Source: Alphaproteobacteria bacterium (GTDB lineage: Bacteria > Pseudomonadota > Alphaproteobacteria > Rhodobacterales > Rhodobacteraceae). Taken from it: a DNA stretch of 64,000 nt. Position numbers and translations under genes: made by a program. Each line of letters begins with the position of its first letter. The first letter of the stretch is position 1. Shown in pieces: positions 16,832-25,283 of the stretch. A model generated the notes under the pieces. That model was not told the DNA's origin, made no database searches, and saw nothing but the letters and a program-made list of their open reading frames with translations. The DNA is taken from assembly GCA_030425925.1 (NCBI GenBank), contig JAUHZO010000007.1, forward strand, positions 124,001-188,000, in the 5' to 3' direction.

Positions 16832-18028
16832 ATGCTGAGACGCCTGCACCCCGAACAACCCGAGGGTTTCGCCTTTACCCCGGCAAACCAGGCCTGGGCC
16901 GAGGCCCAGATCACCAAATATCCCGAAGGCCGCCAGGCCAGCGCGATCATCCCGCTGCTGTGGCGCGCGCAGGAACAGGAAGGCTGGCTGTCGCGCCCGG
17001 CGATCGAGCACGTGGCCGAGATGCTGGACCTTGCCTATATCCGCGCGCTGGAAGTGGCCACGTTCTACTTCATGTTCCAGCTGCAACCTGTTGGCAGCGT
17101 TGCGCATATCCAGATCTGCGGCACCACGTCCTGCATGATCTGCGGGGCCGAGGACCTGATCGCCGTCTGCCGCGACAAGATCGCGGCCAAGCCGCACGAG
17201 CTGTCGCCGGATGGCCGGTTTTCCTGGGAAGAGGTGGAATGCCTCGGTGCCTGCGCCAACGCGCCGATGGCGCAGATCGGCAAGGACTATTACGAAGATC
17301 TGACGGCGGAACGGCTGGGCTGGCTGCTGGACGAGCTGGCCGCGGGGCGGGTGCCGCAGCCCGGCCCGCAGCGCGGGCGCTTTGCCTCTGAACCCGCCTC
17401 GGGGATCACTTCGCTGACGGAGTTCGTGAACGGGTCGATCAAGCTCAACGCCAGTGCGGCGCTGGCGACCACGATCGGCGACGGCGTCAAGCGCATCGAC
17501 GGCACCGAAGTGCCGCTGACCGCGCCCTGGCAGCAGGGCCTGCAGCATGACGGCAAGCCCGCCCGTGCCCGCACCGCGCCGGAGGACAGCGAACCGCGCC
17601 CCGCCGCCGAGGCACCGGCAGATGCCACCGGGGCCGACACGCGCGAGGCGCAGGCGGTCAAGACCGGTGTCCCGGTTTCGGCCGGTGCGCCGGAGGTGAC
17701 CGAGGCGCCCGAAACGGTCGGGGAACCGGCCGGCGAGGGCACCCGTCCCGAGGCGCTGGACGCCCCGCGCGACGGCCAGGCGGACGATCTGAAGAAGATC
17801 AAGGGCGTGGGCCCCAAGCTGGAGCAGCTGTGCAACCGGCTGGGCTTTTACCATTTCGACCAGATCGCCGGCTGGACCGCGGACGAGGTCGCCTGGGTCG
17901 ACCGGAACCTCGAAGGGTTCAAGGGCCGCGTGACCCGCGACAACTGGGTCGAACAGGCCCGGCTTCTGGCGTCGGGGGAAGAAACGGAGTTTTCTACCCG
18001 TGTCACAAAAGGTGGTGTATACGATTGA
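16832..18028 (+). CDS. nuoE: NADH-quinone oxidoreductase subunit E with C-terminal helix-hairpin-helix domain
   Basis: 398 aa, against about 160-240 for a usual NuoE. The N-terminal about 175 residues are the 24-kDa thioredoxin-like subunit with the [2Fe-2S] N1a ligands Cys96, Cys101 (CGTTSC), Cys137 and Cys141 (CLGAC). A linker of about 130 residues, rich in Ala, Pro, Glu and Thr, follows. The last about 85 residues form a helix-hairpin-helix domain ([19 protein letters not shown], then [14 protein letters not shown]). The same domain ends the next two proteins, 18061-19065 and 19195-20016. Such extended NuoE proteins occur in Rhodobacteraceae; the added domain's role in complex I is not known to me. 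Confidence 0.93.
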   Translation: MLRRLHPEQPEGFAFTPANQAWAEAQITKYPEGRQASAIIPLLWRAQEQEGWLSRPAIEHVAEMLDLAYIRALEVATFYFMFQLQPVGSVAHIQICGTTSCMICGAEDLIAVCRDKIAAKPHELSPDGRFSWEEVECLGACANAPMAQIGKDYYEDLTAERLGWLLDELAAGRVPQPGPQRGRFASEPASGITSLTEFVNGSIKLNASAALATTIGDGVKRIDGTEVPLTAPWQQGLQHDGKPARARTAPEDSEPRPAAEAPADATGADTREAQAVKTGVPVSAGAPEVTEAPETVGEPAGEGTRPEALDAPRDGQADDLKKIKGVGPKLEQLCNRLGFYHFDQIAGWTADEVAWVDRNLEGFKGRVTRDNWVEQARLLASGEETEFSTRVTKGGVYD

Positions 18029-18060
18029 AAACACCATTCATGACGGACAGGGAGTGAACG

Positions 18061-19065
18061 ATGAGTGACAATACAAGCGGGCTGAGCTGCCCGACGGGAT
18101 GCTGGCTTCTGGCTGGCGGCGTGGGTCTGGTGACGGTGATCCTGCTTCTGGTGCTTGGGGGGCAGAGCCTGATCGCATCGCTGTTCCTGGGGCTCCTTGT
18201 CTTTGGTCTGTTGGGCCTGCTGTTCGTCTGGCTGTTCTGCTCCGGTCCGGCGCAGCCCGCGGGCTCGGCCACGACGGGCGGCACCGCCGGTCAGGGCATG
18301 GCGACCGGGACGGCAACGGCCAGCGCGGCAGCAGCCGCTGGCGCGGCGGCAGCGCAGGCCGCGGACACCTCCACCGCGACAGAAGCGCCGGTAGCGTCTG
18401 CGACGGCAGACACCACCGCGCCCGTCGACGGGACGGCGTCCGCAGTCGCAGAGGCCTCGACGGTGGACGACAGTGCAAAAGACGACGCAGTGGCGGCGAC
18501 GACGGCTGAGGCCGCGGCACCTGCGGCGGCGGATGACGCCGACACCCGGCTGGTGCGTCCCACCGCGCGGCTTGCCGGGCAGGAGGATCTGGCCAGCCGC
18601 AAGGGCAGCTGGACCTATCAGGGTGATACCTCGGCTGCGACCGATGCAGGCCCGGTCGATGGCGCGGCAGAGACGGCGGACGCGGGCGACACAGCGGACA
18701 CCTCCGACGCCGATGCCCCCACAGCCGATCCCGGCCCGGATTACGACAAGGACGGCATTCTGGAGGGCTCCGAAGAGGGCACCCGCCCCGAGGCGCTCGA
18801 CGGTCCGCGCGACGGCAAGGCCGACAACCTCAAGGAGATCAAGGGAATCGGCCCCAAGCTGGAAAAGCTCTGCAACAGCATGGGCTTTTACCATTTCGAC
18901 CAGATCGCCAACTGGACGGCGGACGAAATCGCCTGGGTCAACGCCAATCTCGAAGGGTTCAAGGGCCGCGTGAGCCGCGACAACTGGGTCGAACAGGCCA
19001 AGATCCTGGCCGCGGGCGGCGAGACCGAGTTCTCGAAACGCGTCGAGGATGGCGACGTCTACTGA
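18061..19065 (+). CDS. Membrane protein with C-terminal helix-hairpin-helix domain, nuoE neighbour
   Basis: 334 aa. Two strongly hydrophobic helices occupy residues about 14-33 and 38-58 (LLAGGVGLVTVILLLVLGG and a second segment ending LFVWLFC). A long low-complexity Ala/Thr/Asp linker follows (about residues 65-235). The last about 80 residues are a near-copy of the NuoE C-terminal domain: [29 protein letters not shown] and [15 protein letters not shown]. The domain resembles the one annotated as 'flap endonuclease-1-like', but no catalytic acidic residues are evident and its function here is unknown. It is in the nuo operon, 32 bp after nuoE. Confidence 0.82.
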   Translation: MSDNTSGLSCPTGCWLLAGGVGLVTVILLLVLGGQSLIASLFLGLLVFGLLGLLFVWLFCSGPAQPAGSATTGGTAGQGMATGTATASAAAAAGAAAAQAADTSTATEAPVASATADTTAPVDGTASAVAEASTVDDSAKDDAVAATTAEAAAPAAADDADTRLVRPTARLAGQEDLASRKGSWTYQGDTSAATDAGPVDGAAETADAGDTADTSDADAPTADPGPDYDKDGILEGSEEGTRPEALDGPRDGKADNLKEIKGIGPKLEKLCNSMGFYHFDQIANWTADEIAWVNANLEGFKGRVSRDNWVEQAKILAAGGETEFSKRVEDGDVY

Positions 19066-19082
19066 GCCTGCGACAACACCAT

Positions 19083-19113
19083 GCCTTGCATGCTGCGCTG
19101 CAGTATGCAAGGC
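19083..19113. promoter_or_regulatory. Inverted repeat between the two HHH-domain genes
   Basis: GCCTTGCAT and ATGCAAGGC form a perfect 9-bp inverted repeat with a 13-nt loop, 18 bp after the preceding stop and about 80 bp before the next start. Parts of the arm recur in GCCATGCAAGGG at 19174. No T-run follows, so it is more likely an operator or mRNA-processing hairpin than an intrinsic terminator. Confidence 0.4.
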
Positions 19114-19194
19114 GTTCGGCAAGGCACTGTTGGGGAGGAACGGCGCTGACCGGGCGCAGATGGGCTGCGCCCTGCCATGCAAGGGAGCGATGAC

Positions 19195-20016
19195 GTGACC
19201 ATGACGACCCCGAACTTTCCGAAGACCCCCGATTTCACGCCGGTTGTGCGGCTGATGGCGATGCAGACGCGGTTTGCCATCGAAACCAGCCAGGGCATGC
19301 TGAAGCTGGCGATGCTGCCCTGGCAGGGCCTGCCCGCCACCGCGATGGGCAACCTCTGCGCGCCGTTCGGTGCCACGGTTCTGCGGCGTTCCGTCGAGCT
19401 GGTGGAAACCGCGACGGAAACCGCCATCGAAGCCGCCGAAGACATGGTGGCCGATACCGCGGACGTCGCCGAGAACGTGACCGAGGCGGTTGCCGAAACG
19501 GCGGTCGAGACGCTGGACGCCGCCGAAGAGATCACCGAAACCGACATGCAGGCGACCGGGGACACCCTGGCCGAGACCGCGGACGCGACCCCGGTGGTCG
19601 AGACCGCAGCAGAGGCCGAACCTGCCGCCGTCGAACCTGCGCCGGTGGCCGTGGCCGACGAACCCGCCGCCGCGCTGGCCGTCGACGAACCGCTGGCCGA
19701 CGAACCGGTGGCCGACACGGCAGAACCCGCCCAAGCCCCCGTCGCGGTCGCCGCGGGCGTCACCCCGGTGCAGCCCCCGGCGCTGGACGCCCCGCGCGAT
19801 GGCGAGGCGGACGATCTGAAGCAGATGAAGGGCTTTGGCCCCAAGCTGGACCGCACCCTGCGCGGCATGGGCTATTTCCACTTTGACCAGATCGCCGCCT
19901 GGACCCCGGCCGAGGTGGCCTGGATCGACGAGAACCTGCCGGGCTTCAAGGGCCGTGCCAGCCGCGACAACTGGGTGGCCCAGGCCAAGGCGCTGATGGC
20001 AGCCGCAGACGCATAA
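19195..20016 (+). CDS. Helix-hairpin-helix-domain protein with N-terminal helical region, nuo operon
   Basis: 273 aa from GTG 19195, chosen because AAGGGAG ends 7 nt upstream; ATG 19201 and 19177 are alternatives. No transmembrane helix is present. The N-terminal about 60 residues (FTPVVRLMAMQTRFAIETSQ and following) are amphipathic and helical, a little like a phasin N-terminus. A Glu/Ala-rich acidic helix and linker (to about residue 195) follows. The last about 75 residues are the third copy of the domain in NuoE and 18061-19065: LKQMKGFGPKLDRTLRGMG, then FYF-like HFDQIAAW and ASRDNWVAQAKAL. Function unknown. Confidence 0.8.
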   Translation: MTMTTPNFPKTPDFTPVVRLMAMQTRFAIETSQGMLKLAMLPWQGLPATAMGNLCAPFGATVLRRSVELVETATETAIEAAEDMVADTADVAENVTEAVAETAVETLDAAEEITETDMQATGDTLAETADATPVVETAAEAEPAAVEPAPVAVADEPAAALAVDEPLADEPVADTAEPAQAPVAVAAGVTPVQPPALDAPRDGEADDLKQMKGFGPKLDRTLRGMGYFHFDQIAAWTPAEVAWIDENLPGFKGRASRDNWVAQAKALMAAADA

Positions 20017-20030
20017 GGGACTCACGGGGC

Positions 20031-20249
20031 ATGGCAGGCGGCACCGATCTCGAACGGCGCGGGCGGCGCATCGCCCTGCTGATTGCCGGGATCGGTGTGG
20101 CCTGGATCGCCGTGACGGCCCTTGGCGCGGCGCTGGACTGGAGCCAGCGCCTGCGCGCGTTTTTCGACCTCGCCGCGCTGGCCGGGTTCGGCTATGCGTT
20201 GTGGCAGATATACGGGCTCTGGCGGGATCGCCAGGAACACAAGGACTGA
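20031..20249 (+). CDS. DUF5337 small membrane protein
   Basis: 72 aa. Two transmembrane helices (residues about 12-33 and 42-61) with basic flanks, ending in a charged tail WRDRQEHKD. This size and pattern match DUF5337, a small family found next to nuoF in Rhodobacteraceae. Function unknown. Confidence 0.8.
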   Translation: MAGGTDLERRGRRIALLIAGIGVAWIAVTALGAALDWSQRLRAFFDLAALAGFGYALWQIYGLWRDRQEHKD

Positions 20250-20252
20250 GCC

Positions 20253-21551
20253 ATGCTGGATGACAAGGACCGCATCTTTACCAATCTCTACGGGATGCAC
20301 GACCGCACGCTCGACGGCGCGAAGAAGCGCGGCCACTGGGATGGCACCGCCGGCCTTATCGCCAACGGACGCGACTGGATCATCGAGCAGATGAAGGCCT
20401 CGGGCCTGCGCGGCCGGGGCGGGGCGGGGTTCCCGACCGGTCTGAAATGGTCCTTCATGCCCAAGGAAAGCGACGGCCGTCCCGCCTATCTGGTGGTCAA
20501 TGCCGACGAATCCGAGCCGGGCACCTGCAAGGACCGCGAGATCATGCGCCACGACCCGCACACGCTGATCGAAGGCTGCCTGATCGCGTCCTTCGCCATG
20601 CAGGCGCATGCCTGCTACATCTATATCCGCGGCGAATACATCCGCGAACGCGAAGCGCTGCAGATCGCCATCGACGAGGCCTATGACGCGGGCCTTCTGG
20701 GCAAGAACGCGGCGGGCAGCGGCTGGGATTTCGATCTTTACCTGCATCACGGGGCGGGTGCCTATATCTGCGGCGAGGAAACCGCGCTGCTGGAAAGCCT
20801 CGAGGGCAAGAAGGGCATGCCCCGGATGAAGCCGCCGTTCCCGGCAGGCTCGGGCCTCTATGGCTGCCCGACCACGGTGAACAACGTGGAATCCATTGCC
20901 GTGGTGCCGACGATCCTGCGCCGCGGCCCGGAATGGTTTGCGGGCTTTGGCCGGGCGAACAACGCGGGCACGAAGGTTTTCGCGATCTCTGGCCACGTGA
21001 ACAACCCGTGTGTCGTCGAAGAGGCGATGTCGATTTCCTTCGAAGAACTGATCGACAGGCATTGCGGCGGCATCCGCGGCGGCTGGGACAACCTCAAGGC
21101 GGTGATCCCCGGCGGCTCGTCCGTGCCCTGCGTGCGCGGCGAGAACATGCGCGACGCGATCATGGATTTCGACTACCTGCGGGGCGAGCTGGGCTCGGGT
21201 CTGGGCACCGCGGCAGTGATCGTGATGGACAAGCAGACCGACATCATCAAGGCGATCTGGCGGCTGTCGAAGTTCTACAAGCACGAAAGCTGCGGCCAGT
21301 GTACGCCGTGCCGCGAAGGCACCGGCTGGATGATGCGCGTGATGGACCGACTGGTGCGCGGCGAGGCGGAGGTCGACGAAATCGACATGCTCTTTGACGT
21401 CACCAAGCAGGTCGAAGGCCATACGATCTGCGCGCTTGGCGACGCGGCGGCATGGCCGATCCAGGGGCTGATCAAGAACTTCCGCGACGAGATCGAGGAC
21501 CGCATCAAGGCGCAGAAGACGGGCCGCATCAGCGCGGTGGCGGCAGAGTGA
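20253..21551 (+). CDS. nuoF: NADH-quinone oxidoreductase subunit F (NADH/FMN subunit)
   Basis: 432 aa 51-kDa homologue. NADH-binding loop [15 protein letters not shown] near residue 50-70, FMN-binding [18 protein letters not shown] near residue 80, and the N3 [4Fe-4S] ligands in [14 protein letters not shown] (about residues 348-361) with a fourth Cys in HTICALGD. Electron entry point of complex I, paired with NuoE. Preceded by the 4-bp gap after the DUF5337 gene; its stop overlaps the next gene. Confidence 0.96.
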   Translation: MLDDKDRIFTNLYGMHDRTLDGAKKRGHWDGTAGLIANGRDWIIEQMKASGLRGRGGAGFPTGLKWSFMPKESDGRPAYLVVNADESEPGTCKDREIMRHDPHTLIEGCLIASFAMQAHACYIYIRGEYIREREALQIAIDEAYDAGLLGKNAAGSGWDFDLYLHHGAGAYICGEETALLESLEGKKGMPRMKPPFPAGSGLYGCPTTVNNVESIAVVPTILRRGPEWFAGFGRANNAGTKVFAISGHVNNPCVVEEAMSISFEELIDRHCGGIRGGWDNLKAVIPGGSSVPCVRGENMRDAIMDFDYLRGELGSGLGTAAVIVMDKQTDIIKAIWRLSKFYKHESCGQCTPCREGTGWMMRVMDRLVRGEAEVDEIDMLFDVTKQVEGHTICALGDAAAWPIQGLIKNFRDEIEDRIKAQKTGRISAVAAE

Positions 21552-22015
21552 GCCCTGAGGGGCACCACCTGGCCCATTTCAACTGGGCCACGCTGATCGC
21601 GGATGTGGACAGCCCCAAGGTGCGCGAGTTCGTGCATGCCGTGGACCGGGTGAACCGCCTCGCCGAGCGAAGCGACGGGTTCGTGTGGCGCAGCGGTGAC
21701 GAGGCGGCGCTGGCACAGCGCGTATGTTGGCCGCTGTTCGACAATACCCGGGTGATCGCGTCGTTTTCGCTCTGGCAGTCGCCCGAGGCGCTGGAGGCGT
21801 TTGTCTACAAGACCGTGCACGGGGCGTTCTACAAGCGCAAGGCGCTGTGGTTCGAACCGGATGGCGGGCCGAACTACGTGCTGTGGTGGGTGCCTGCGGG
21901 CATGCGCCCGACCATCACCGACGCCCGATCCCGGGTGGAGGCGATCCAGTCGCAGGGCGCAACGGCAAACGCGTTCGATTTCGGCTGGCTGACGTCGCGT
22001 GCAATAACCACTTGA
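21548..22015 (+). CDS. DUF3291 family protein (first copy)
   Basis: 155 aa from GTG 21548, overlapping the nuoF stop (GTGA). The first residues are [16 protein letters not shown], and the family core is WVAIN-like AHFNWATL...[42 protein letters not shown], and [22 protein letters not shown]. These are the conserved blocks of DUF3291, a small ferredoxin-like-fold family related to antibiotic biosynthesis monooxygenase-type domains. No function is established. A second copy is at 22830. Confidence 0.8.
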   Translation: MSPEGHHLAHFNWATLIADVDSPKVREFVHAVDRVNRLAERSDGFVWRSGDEAALAQRVCWPLFDNTRVIASFSLWQSPEALEAFVYKTVHGAFYKRKALWFEPDGGPNYVLWWVPAGMRPTITDARSRVEAIQSQGATANAFDFGWLTSRAITT

Positions 22016-22073
22016 CCTCCCTCTGCGGGGATGGCCCTTCTCCGGCAGTGATGCCGTCAGACAGGAGACCCGG

Positions 22074-22823
22074 ATGAAACAGCCAGCCCCAAGGCCCAAG
22101 GTGCGCGACTTTCTCTTTCAGGGCACCGATGCCGCGCAGGATATCCGCGACCGCTATGGCTATGACGGCGATCTGGTGGAGATCTTCACGGGCGTGCAGG
22201 GGGCCATGGTGCACAAATGGCATCACTACCTGCCGATCTATGACCGCTATTTCGGGCCCTGGCGCGGCAAGCCGCTGAAATTCCTGGAAATCGGCGTGTC
22301 CTTTGGCGGATCGCTGCAGATGTGGCGGAACTATTTCGGGCCCGACGCGGTGATCTTTGGCATCGACATCAACCCCGACTGCGCCGCCTATGACGGCCAT
22401 CACGGCCGGGTGCGCATCGGCTCGCAGGACGATCCGGCCTTCCTGCGCGAGGTGGTGGCGGAAATGGGCGGGGTCGACGTGGTGCTGGACGATGGCAGCC
22501 ATCACATGCCGCATATCCGTGCCTCTCTCGAGGTGTTGTTCCCGCTGCTGTCCTCGCCCGGCACCTACATGATCGAGGATCTGCACACGGCCTACTGGCC
22601 GAACTTTGGCGGCGGGCTGGGCGCGCCGGGGAACTTCTTTGACGATGTGCGCCGGATGATCGACGAAATGCACTGCTGGTACCATTCCAACCCCGCCGAT
22701 ACGTCGGGCATGGGCGCGTCCATGTCGGGCATATCGGTGCACGATTCCATTGCCGTGCTGGAGAAATGGCGGGTGGAGCGCCCGGTAAATTCCCGTTTCG
22801 GGACCAATATCCGACCGGAATGA
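22074..22823 (+). CDS. Class I SAM-dependent methyltransferase (rhamnosyl O-methyltransferase/CmcI-like)
   Basis: 249 aa. The SAM-binding motif FLEIGVSFGGSLQMWRNYFG (around residues 64-82) precedes IFGIDINPDC and the motif VVLDDGSHHMPHI near residue 140. The latter is the conserved acidic/His signature of the CmcI/TylF group. This family methylates sugar hydroxyls or related substrates. The substrate is unknown. It lies between the two DUF3291 genes, 59 bp after the first and 7 bp before the second, so all three are probably co-transcribed. Confidence 0.82.
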   Translation: MKQPAPRPKVRDFLFQGTDAAQDIRDRYGYDGDLVEIFTGVQGAMVHKWHHYLPIYDRYFGPWRGKPLKFLEIGVSFGGSLQMWRNYFGPDAVIFGIDINPDCAAYDGHHGRVRIGSQDDPAFLREVVAEMGGVDVVLDDGSHHMPHIRASLEVLFPLLSSPGTYMIEDLHTAYWPNFGGGLGAPGNFFDDVRRMIDEMHCWYHSNPADTSGMGASMSGISVHDSIAVLEKWRVERPVNSRFGTNIRPE

Positions 22824-22829
22824 TCCGCA

Positions 22830-23294
22830 ATGCCGCTGGCCGAGTTCAACCGCGGCGTGCTGCGCCATGACTGGGGCGATCCCCGCATCGCCGAGTTTGC
22901 CGACAACCTCGACCGGGTGAACGCGATCGCGCAACGCTCGGACGGTTTTATCTGGCAATTGCCCGAGGCGGACATGGATGCGGCGCAGAACGATCCCGCG
23001 GGGCCGCTGGGAGGCAACCCGCGCACCGCATCGACGCTGTCGGTCTGGCGCGATCTGGCTTGTCTGGAGCGGTTCGTGTTCCACACCCTGCACAAGCGGT
23101 TCCATGATCGCCGGGCGACCTGGTTTGCGCAGGGACAGGGGCTGCGCCTGGTGCTGTGGCCGGTGCCCGAGGGGCATCTGCCCGACATCGCCGAGGCGGT
23201 GGAGCGGTTCGATCTGCTGGCGCGGGAGGGGGACAGCGACGCGGCGTTCGGCTGGGACCATGCGCGGAGGCTTGCCGCAGAAGGACGGCTGTGA
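22830..23294 (+). CDS. DUF3291 family protein (second copy)
   Basis: 154 aa. Similar block structure to the protein at 21548: LAEFNRGVLRHDW, NLDRVNAIAQRSDGFIWQLP, LSVWRDLACLERFVFHTLHKRF, WFAQGQGLRLVLWPVPEGHLP, and a C-terminal region with RFDLLAREGDSDAAFGW. The two copies are diverged paralogues rather than a recent duplication. No catalytic role is known; the fold suggests small-molecule binding or a monooxygenase relative. Confidence 0.8.
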   Translation: MPLAEFNRGVLRHDWGDPRIAEFADNLDRVNAIAQRSDGFIWQLPEADMDAAQNDPAGPLGGNPRTASTLSVWRDLACLERFVFHTLHKRFHDRRATWFAQGQGLRLVLWPVPEGHLPDIAEAVERFDLLAREGDSDAAFGWDHARRLAAEGRL

Positions 23295-23375
23295 CGGCCA
23301 CGCTCGCGCCTTTGGGCCTTGCCGTGCTAGGCTGGGATCAACTTGCGCCTGCATCATTGCCGAAAGGAATTTGCC

Positions 23376-23816
23376 ATGAGCCGTACCGCCGTCCTGCGCC
23401 TTGCCTGCGCGTGTCTGGCCGTGTTGTCGGTGGCGGGCTGCGACATGCTGCGACCCGCTGCCAAGGAACGCGCGGTGCCGTTTGACGCCCAGGGCGTGGT
23501 GGCGCTTGACGGGGTGCGCTATGCCTATGCCTTCGATCCCGCGGCGGCACCCATGGCCCCGGTGATGATGGAAGGCACGACCTCTGGCACGCTGGAAGAA
23601 CGGCTGATGCCCGATGGCGACGGGGCCCCGCAGCCGGTGCTGCGCATCGGCTTTGCCGACGGGCAGGCCATGACGCAGGCGCATCGCGGTGGCAGCCGCC
23701 GGGTGGCGGCGTTCCTGTGCGCCGAGCGCGCCGACTGGCCCCGCGCTGCCGGGGCCGCCTCACCCGACTGGCTGGCCGAGGGAGCCTGGCACATCGTCGC
23801 CCCCTGCAGCGCTTGA
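23376..23816 (+). CDS. Predicted lipoprotein
   Basis: 146 aa. A lipobox (LSVAG|C) lies at about residue 22 after a hydrophobic stretch. The mature part is about 120 residues with several Asp/Glu and a Cys near the end (FLCAERAD; HIVAPCSA). No family is recognised. AAAGGA lies 8 nt before ATG 23376. It begins a run of four consecutive small exported proteins before nuoG. Confidence 0.65.
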   Translation: MSRTAVLRLACACLAVLSVAGCDMLRPAAKERAVPFDAQGVVALDGVRYAYAFDPAAAPMAPVMMEGTTSGTLEERLMPDGDGAPQPVLRIGFADGQAMTQAHRGGSRRVAAFLCAERADWPRAAGAASPDWLAEGAWHIVAPCSA

Positions 23817-23841
23817 CCTCTCCCGCCGCAAGGGGGATTGT
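23813..23841 (+). promoter_or_regulatory. Predicted promoter before the gene at 23869
   Basis: TTGACC (23813-23818), a 17-bp spacer and GATTGT (23836-23841). The -35 overlaps the stop codon of the preceding gene. The stretch cTTGACCTCT...GCCGCAAGGGGG recurs in front of the DUF2235 gene at 58799, which strengthens the prediction that both are functional promoters of the same type. Confidence 0.45.
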
Positions 23842-23868
23842 GTCGGCGCAACGAGGCAGGGGGACGTC

Positions 23869-24183
23869 ATGAAACGAATGGCAGTGGCAGCGCTTCTGGC
23901 GGTGGCCGGGTCTGCGGCGGCGGCCGAAGTGGTGAAATCCGCCACCTTCGCGGGCGAGATCAGCCGCCGCGCGGCCAAGCCGCTGGAGGATGGCACCCGC
24001 ATGTTCCAGGTCTATGTCAGCGTCACCACCACCGCCGGCGCGGTGCCGGGTCAGGGCCAGATTGCCGCCGCCGGGCGCTTTGCCGTGGCGGCGGGCTGCC
24101 GCAACGGCACCGCGATGTCGGCGATCTATGCCGGCAGCACGGCCGAGGCGGCGGAATTCGAAGTGCTGTGCGGGGTGCGCTGA
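23869..24183 (+). CDS. Small secreted protein
   Basis: 104 aa with a signal peptide (MKRMAVAALLAVAGSAAAAE). The mature chain of about 84 residues is beta-rich with a Gly/Thr pattern and two Cys (AAGCRNGTAMS and FEVLCGVR) that could pair. Family not recognised. Its ATG 23869 has GGGGGACG upstream, and its stop overlaps the start of the next gene. Confidence 0.65.
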   Translation: MKRMAVAALLAVAGSAAAAEVVKSATFAGEISRRAAKPLEDGTRMFQVYVSVTTTAGAVPGQGQIAAAGRFAVAAGCRNGTAMSAIYAGSTAEAAEFEVLCGVR

Positions 24184-24524
24184 TGCTGCGTGTGATGCTT
24201 GCCGGGATCGTCTGCCTGGGGCTTGCCGGCTGCGACAAGCTGGGCTTTGGCCGCGACGCGCCCACCTTTGACGGGCAGTATTTCCGCGGCTCGGCCAAGG
24301 TCACCGACCGCAAGGACCGCCAGCAGTTCACGGCCACCGTGCGGCAGGTCTCGAAATCGCTCGACGGGGCGGTGGCGGCCGCCGAACATGAAGGCGTGAA
24401 GCATTGCATCCGCTATTTCGGCACCTCCGAGATCGACTGGGAGGTCGGCCCCGACACCCCGCGCGAGGCGCTGCCGGTGTCGAACGACACGCTGACCTTC
24501 CGCGGGCGCTGCATCGACAAATAA
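24183..24524 (+). CDS. Predicted lipoprotein
   Basis: 113 aa. MLRVMLAGIVCLGLAGCDK has a lipobox (LAG|C). The mature chain is about 97 residues, starting near DKLGFGRD, with two further Cys (HCIRYFGTSEIDW and GRCIDK). The start overlaps the previous stop (TGATG). A hairpin with 9-bp stem immediately follows the stop (24537-24565). Family not recognised. Confidence 0.65.
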   Translation: MLRVMLAGIVCLGLAGCDKLGFGRDAPTFDGQYFRGSAKVTDRKDRQQFTATVRQVSKSLDGAVAAAEHEGVKHCIRYFGTSEIDWEVGPDTPREALPVSNDTLTFRGRCIDK

Positions 24525-24570
24525 CCGTGCCATGACGGGAAACCGCCGGTTTTGCCCGGTTTTCCACGGT
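24524..24570. terminator. Two-tiered hairpin after the lipoprotein gene
   Basis: An inner stem of about 9 bp (24537-24545 with 24557-24565, one G.T pair) and an outer stem ACCGTG/CACGGT (24524-24529, 24565-24570). The 3' arm holds four consecutive T. It could act as a weak terminator or mRNA stabiliser before the next gene at 24638. Confidence 0.4.
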
Positions 24571-24637
24571 GTTATTGCATATCAGGGCGGGATCGGCCCA
24601 TTTCCTCCCGGTGTTGAACGTGATGCAGGAGGCCGCG

Positions 24638-25030
24638 ATGCGCCTGATTCCCCTTTGTCTTGTCCTTGCGCTGATCGCCGGGACCGCCACGGCGAAACCG
24701 CCGCTGCGCGAGGTGCCCGAGATCGATGACGGGCTGATGGCGGTAGCCATTGCCGACCAGATTCGCAAAAGCTGCGACGGCATCAGCGCCCGGATGCTGC
24801 ACGCCATGGGGGTGATCAACGGGCTCAAGGCGCGGGCCAAGTCGCTTGGCTATTCCGAGGCCGAGATCGACGCCTATGTCTCGTCCAGCGCGGAAAAGGC
24901 GCGCATGCGCGCCAAGGCCACCGCCTATCTGGCCGCGCGCGGGGTCAGCGCCGGCAATCGCGACCAGCTTTGCGGGTTTGGCCGGTCCGAGATCGCGGCG
25001 CGCAGCGCCATCGGCACCCTGCTGCGCTGA
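24638..25030 (+). CDS. DUF5333 family secreted protein
   Basis: 130 aa. A signal peptide (MRLIPLCLVLALIAGTATAKPP) is followed by a helical domain: MAVAIADQIRKSCDGISARML, GVINGLKARAKSLGYSEAEIDAYV and a final GNRDQLCGFGRSEIA. Two conserved Cys are present. The pattern matches DUF5333, found beside nuoG in Rhodobacteraceae. GGAGG lies 5 nt before ATG 24638. Role unknown; probably periplasmic. Confidence 0.78.
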   Translation: MRLIPLCLVLALIAGTATAKPPLREVPEIDDGLMAVAIADQIRKSCDGISARMLHAMGVINGLKARAKSLGYSEAEIDAYVSSSAEKARMRAKATAYLAARGVSAGNRDQLCGFGRSEIAARSAIGTLLR

Positions 25031-25057
25031 GACCGGATGCGCCGAGACCGGATGCGC
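25029..25057. repeat. Tandem 15-bp duplication
   Basis: GAGACCGGATGCGC occurs twice in a row with a period of 15 bp, starting in the stop codon of the DUF5333 gene. It lies in the 253-bp gap upstream of nuoG and has no evident regulatory match. Replication slippage is the simplest origin. Confidence 0.6.
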
Positions 25058-25283
25058 AAGGTGCCCAGGGTCGGGGCATCGAGGCCCGGCCTGCCCGGTT
25101 TGTGGTCACACATTCCGGGCGCGGCATGTAACCACCGCTGCCCGCGTCGATTTTTCCCGCTGACCGGCCCGGTATGATCTGGCGTCTTTGCTGCAGGCGC
25201 GATAGAACGCGCCCGACCGCAGCCGAATTGCCCGCGGGGCGAAATGCGGCGCGGCCGGCCATGGAAAGCATAAGGGCTCGGGC

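Noticed and set aside
25029-25057. Tandem 15-bp copies as the start of a CRISPR or VNTR array
   Set aside because: Only two copies are present and there is no spacer pattern.
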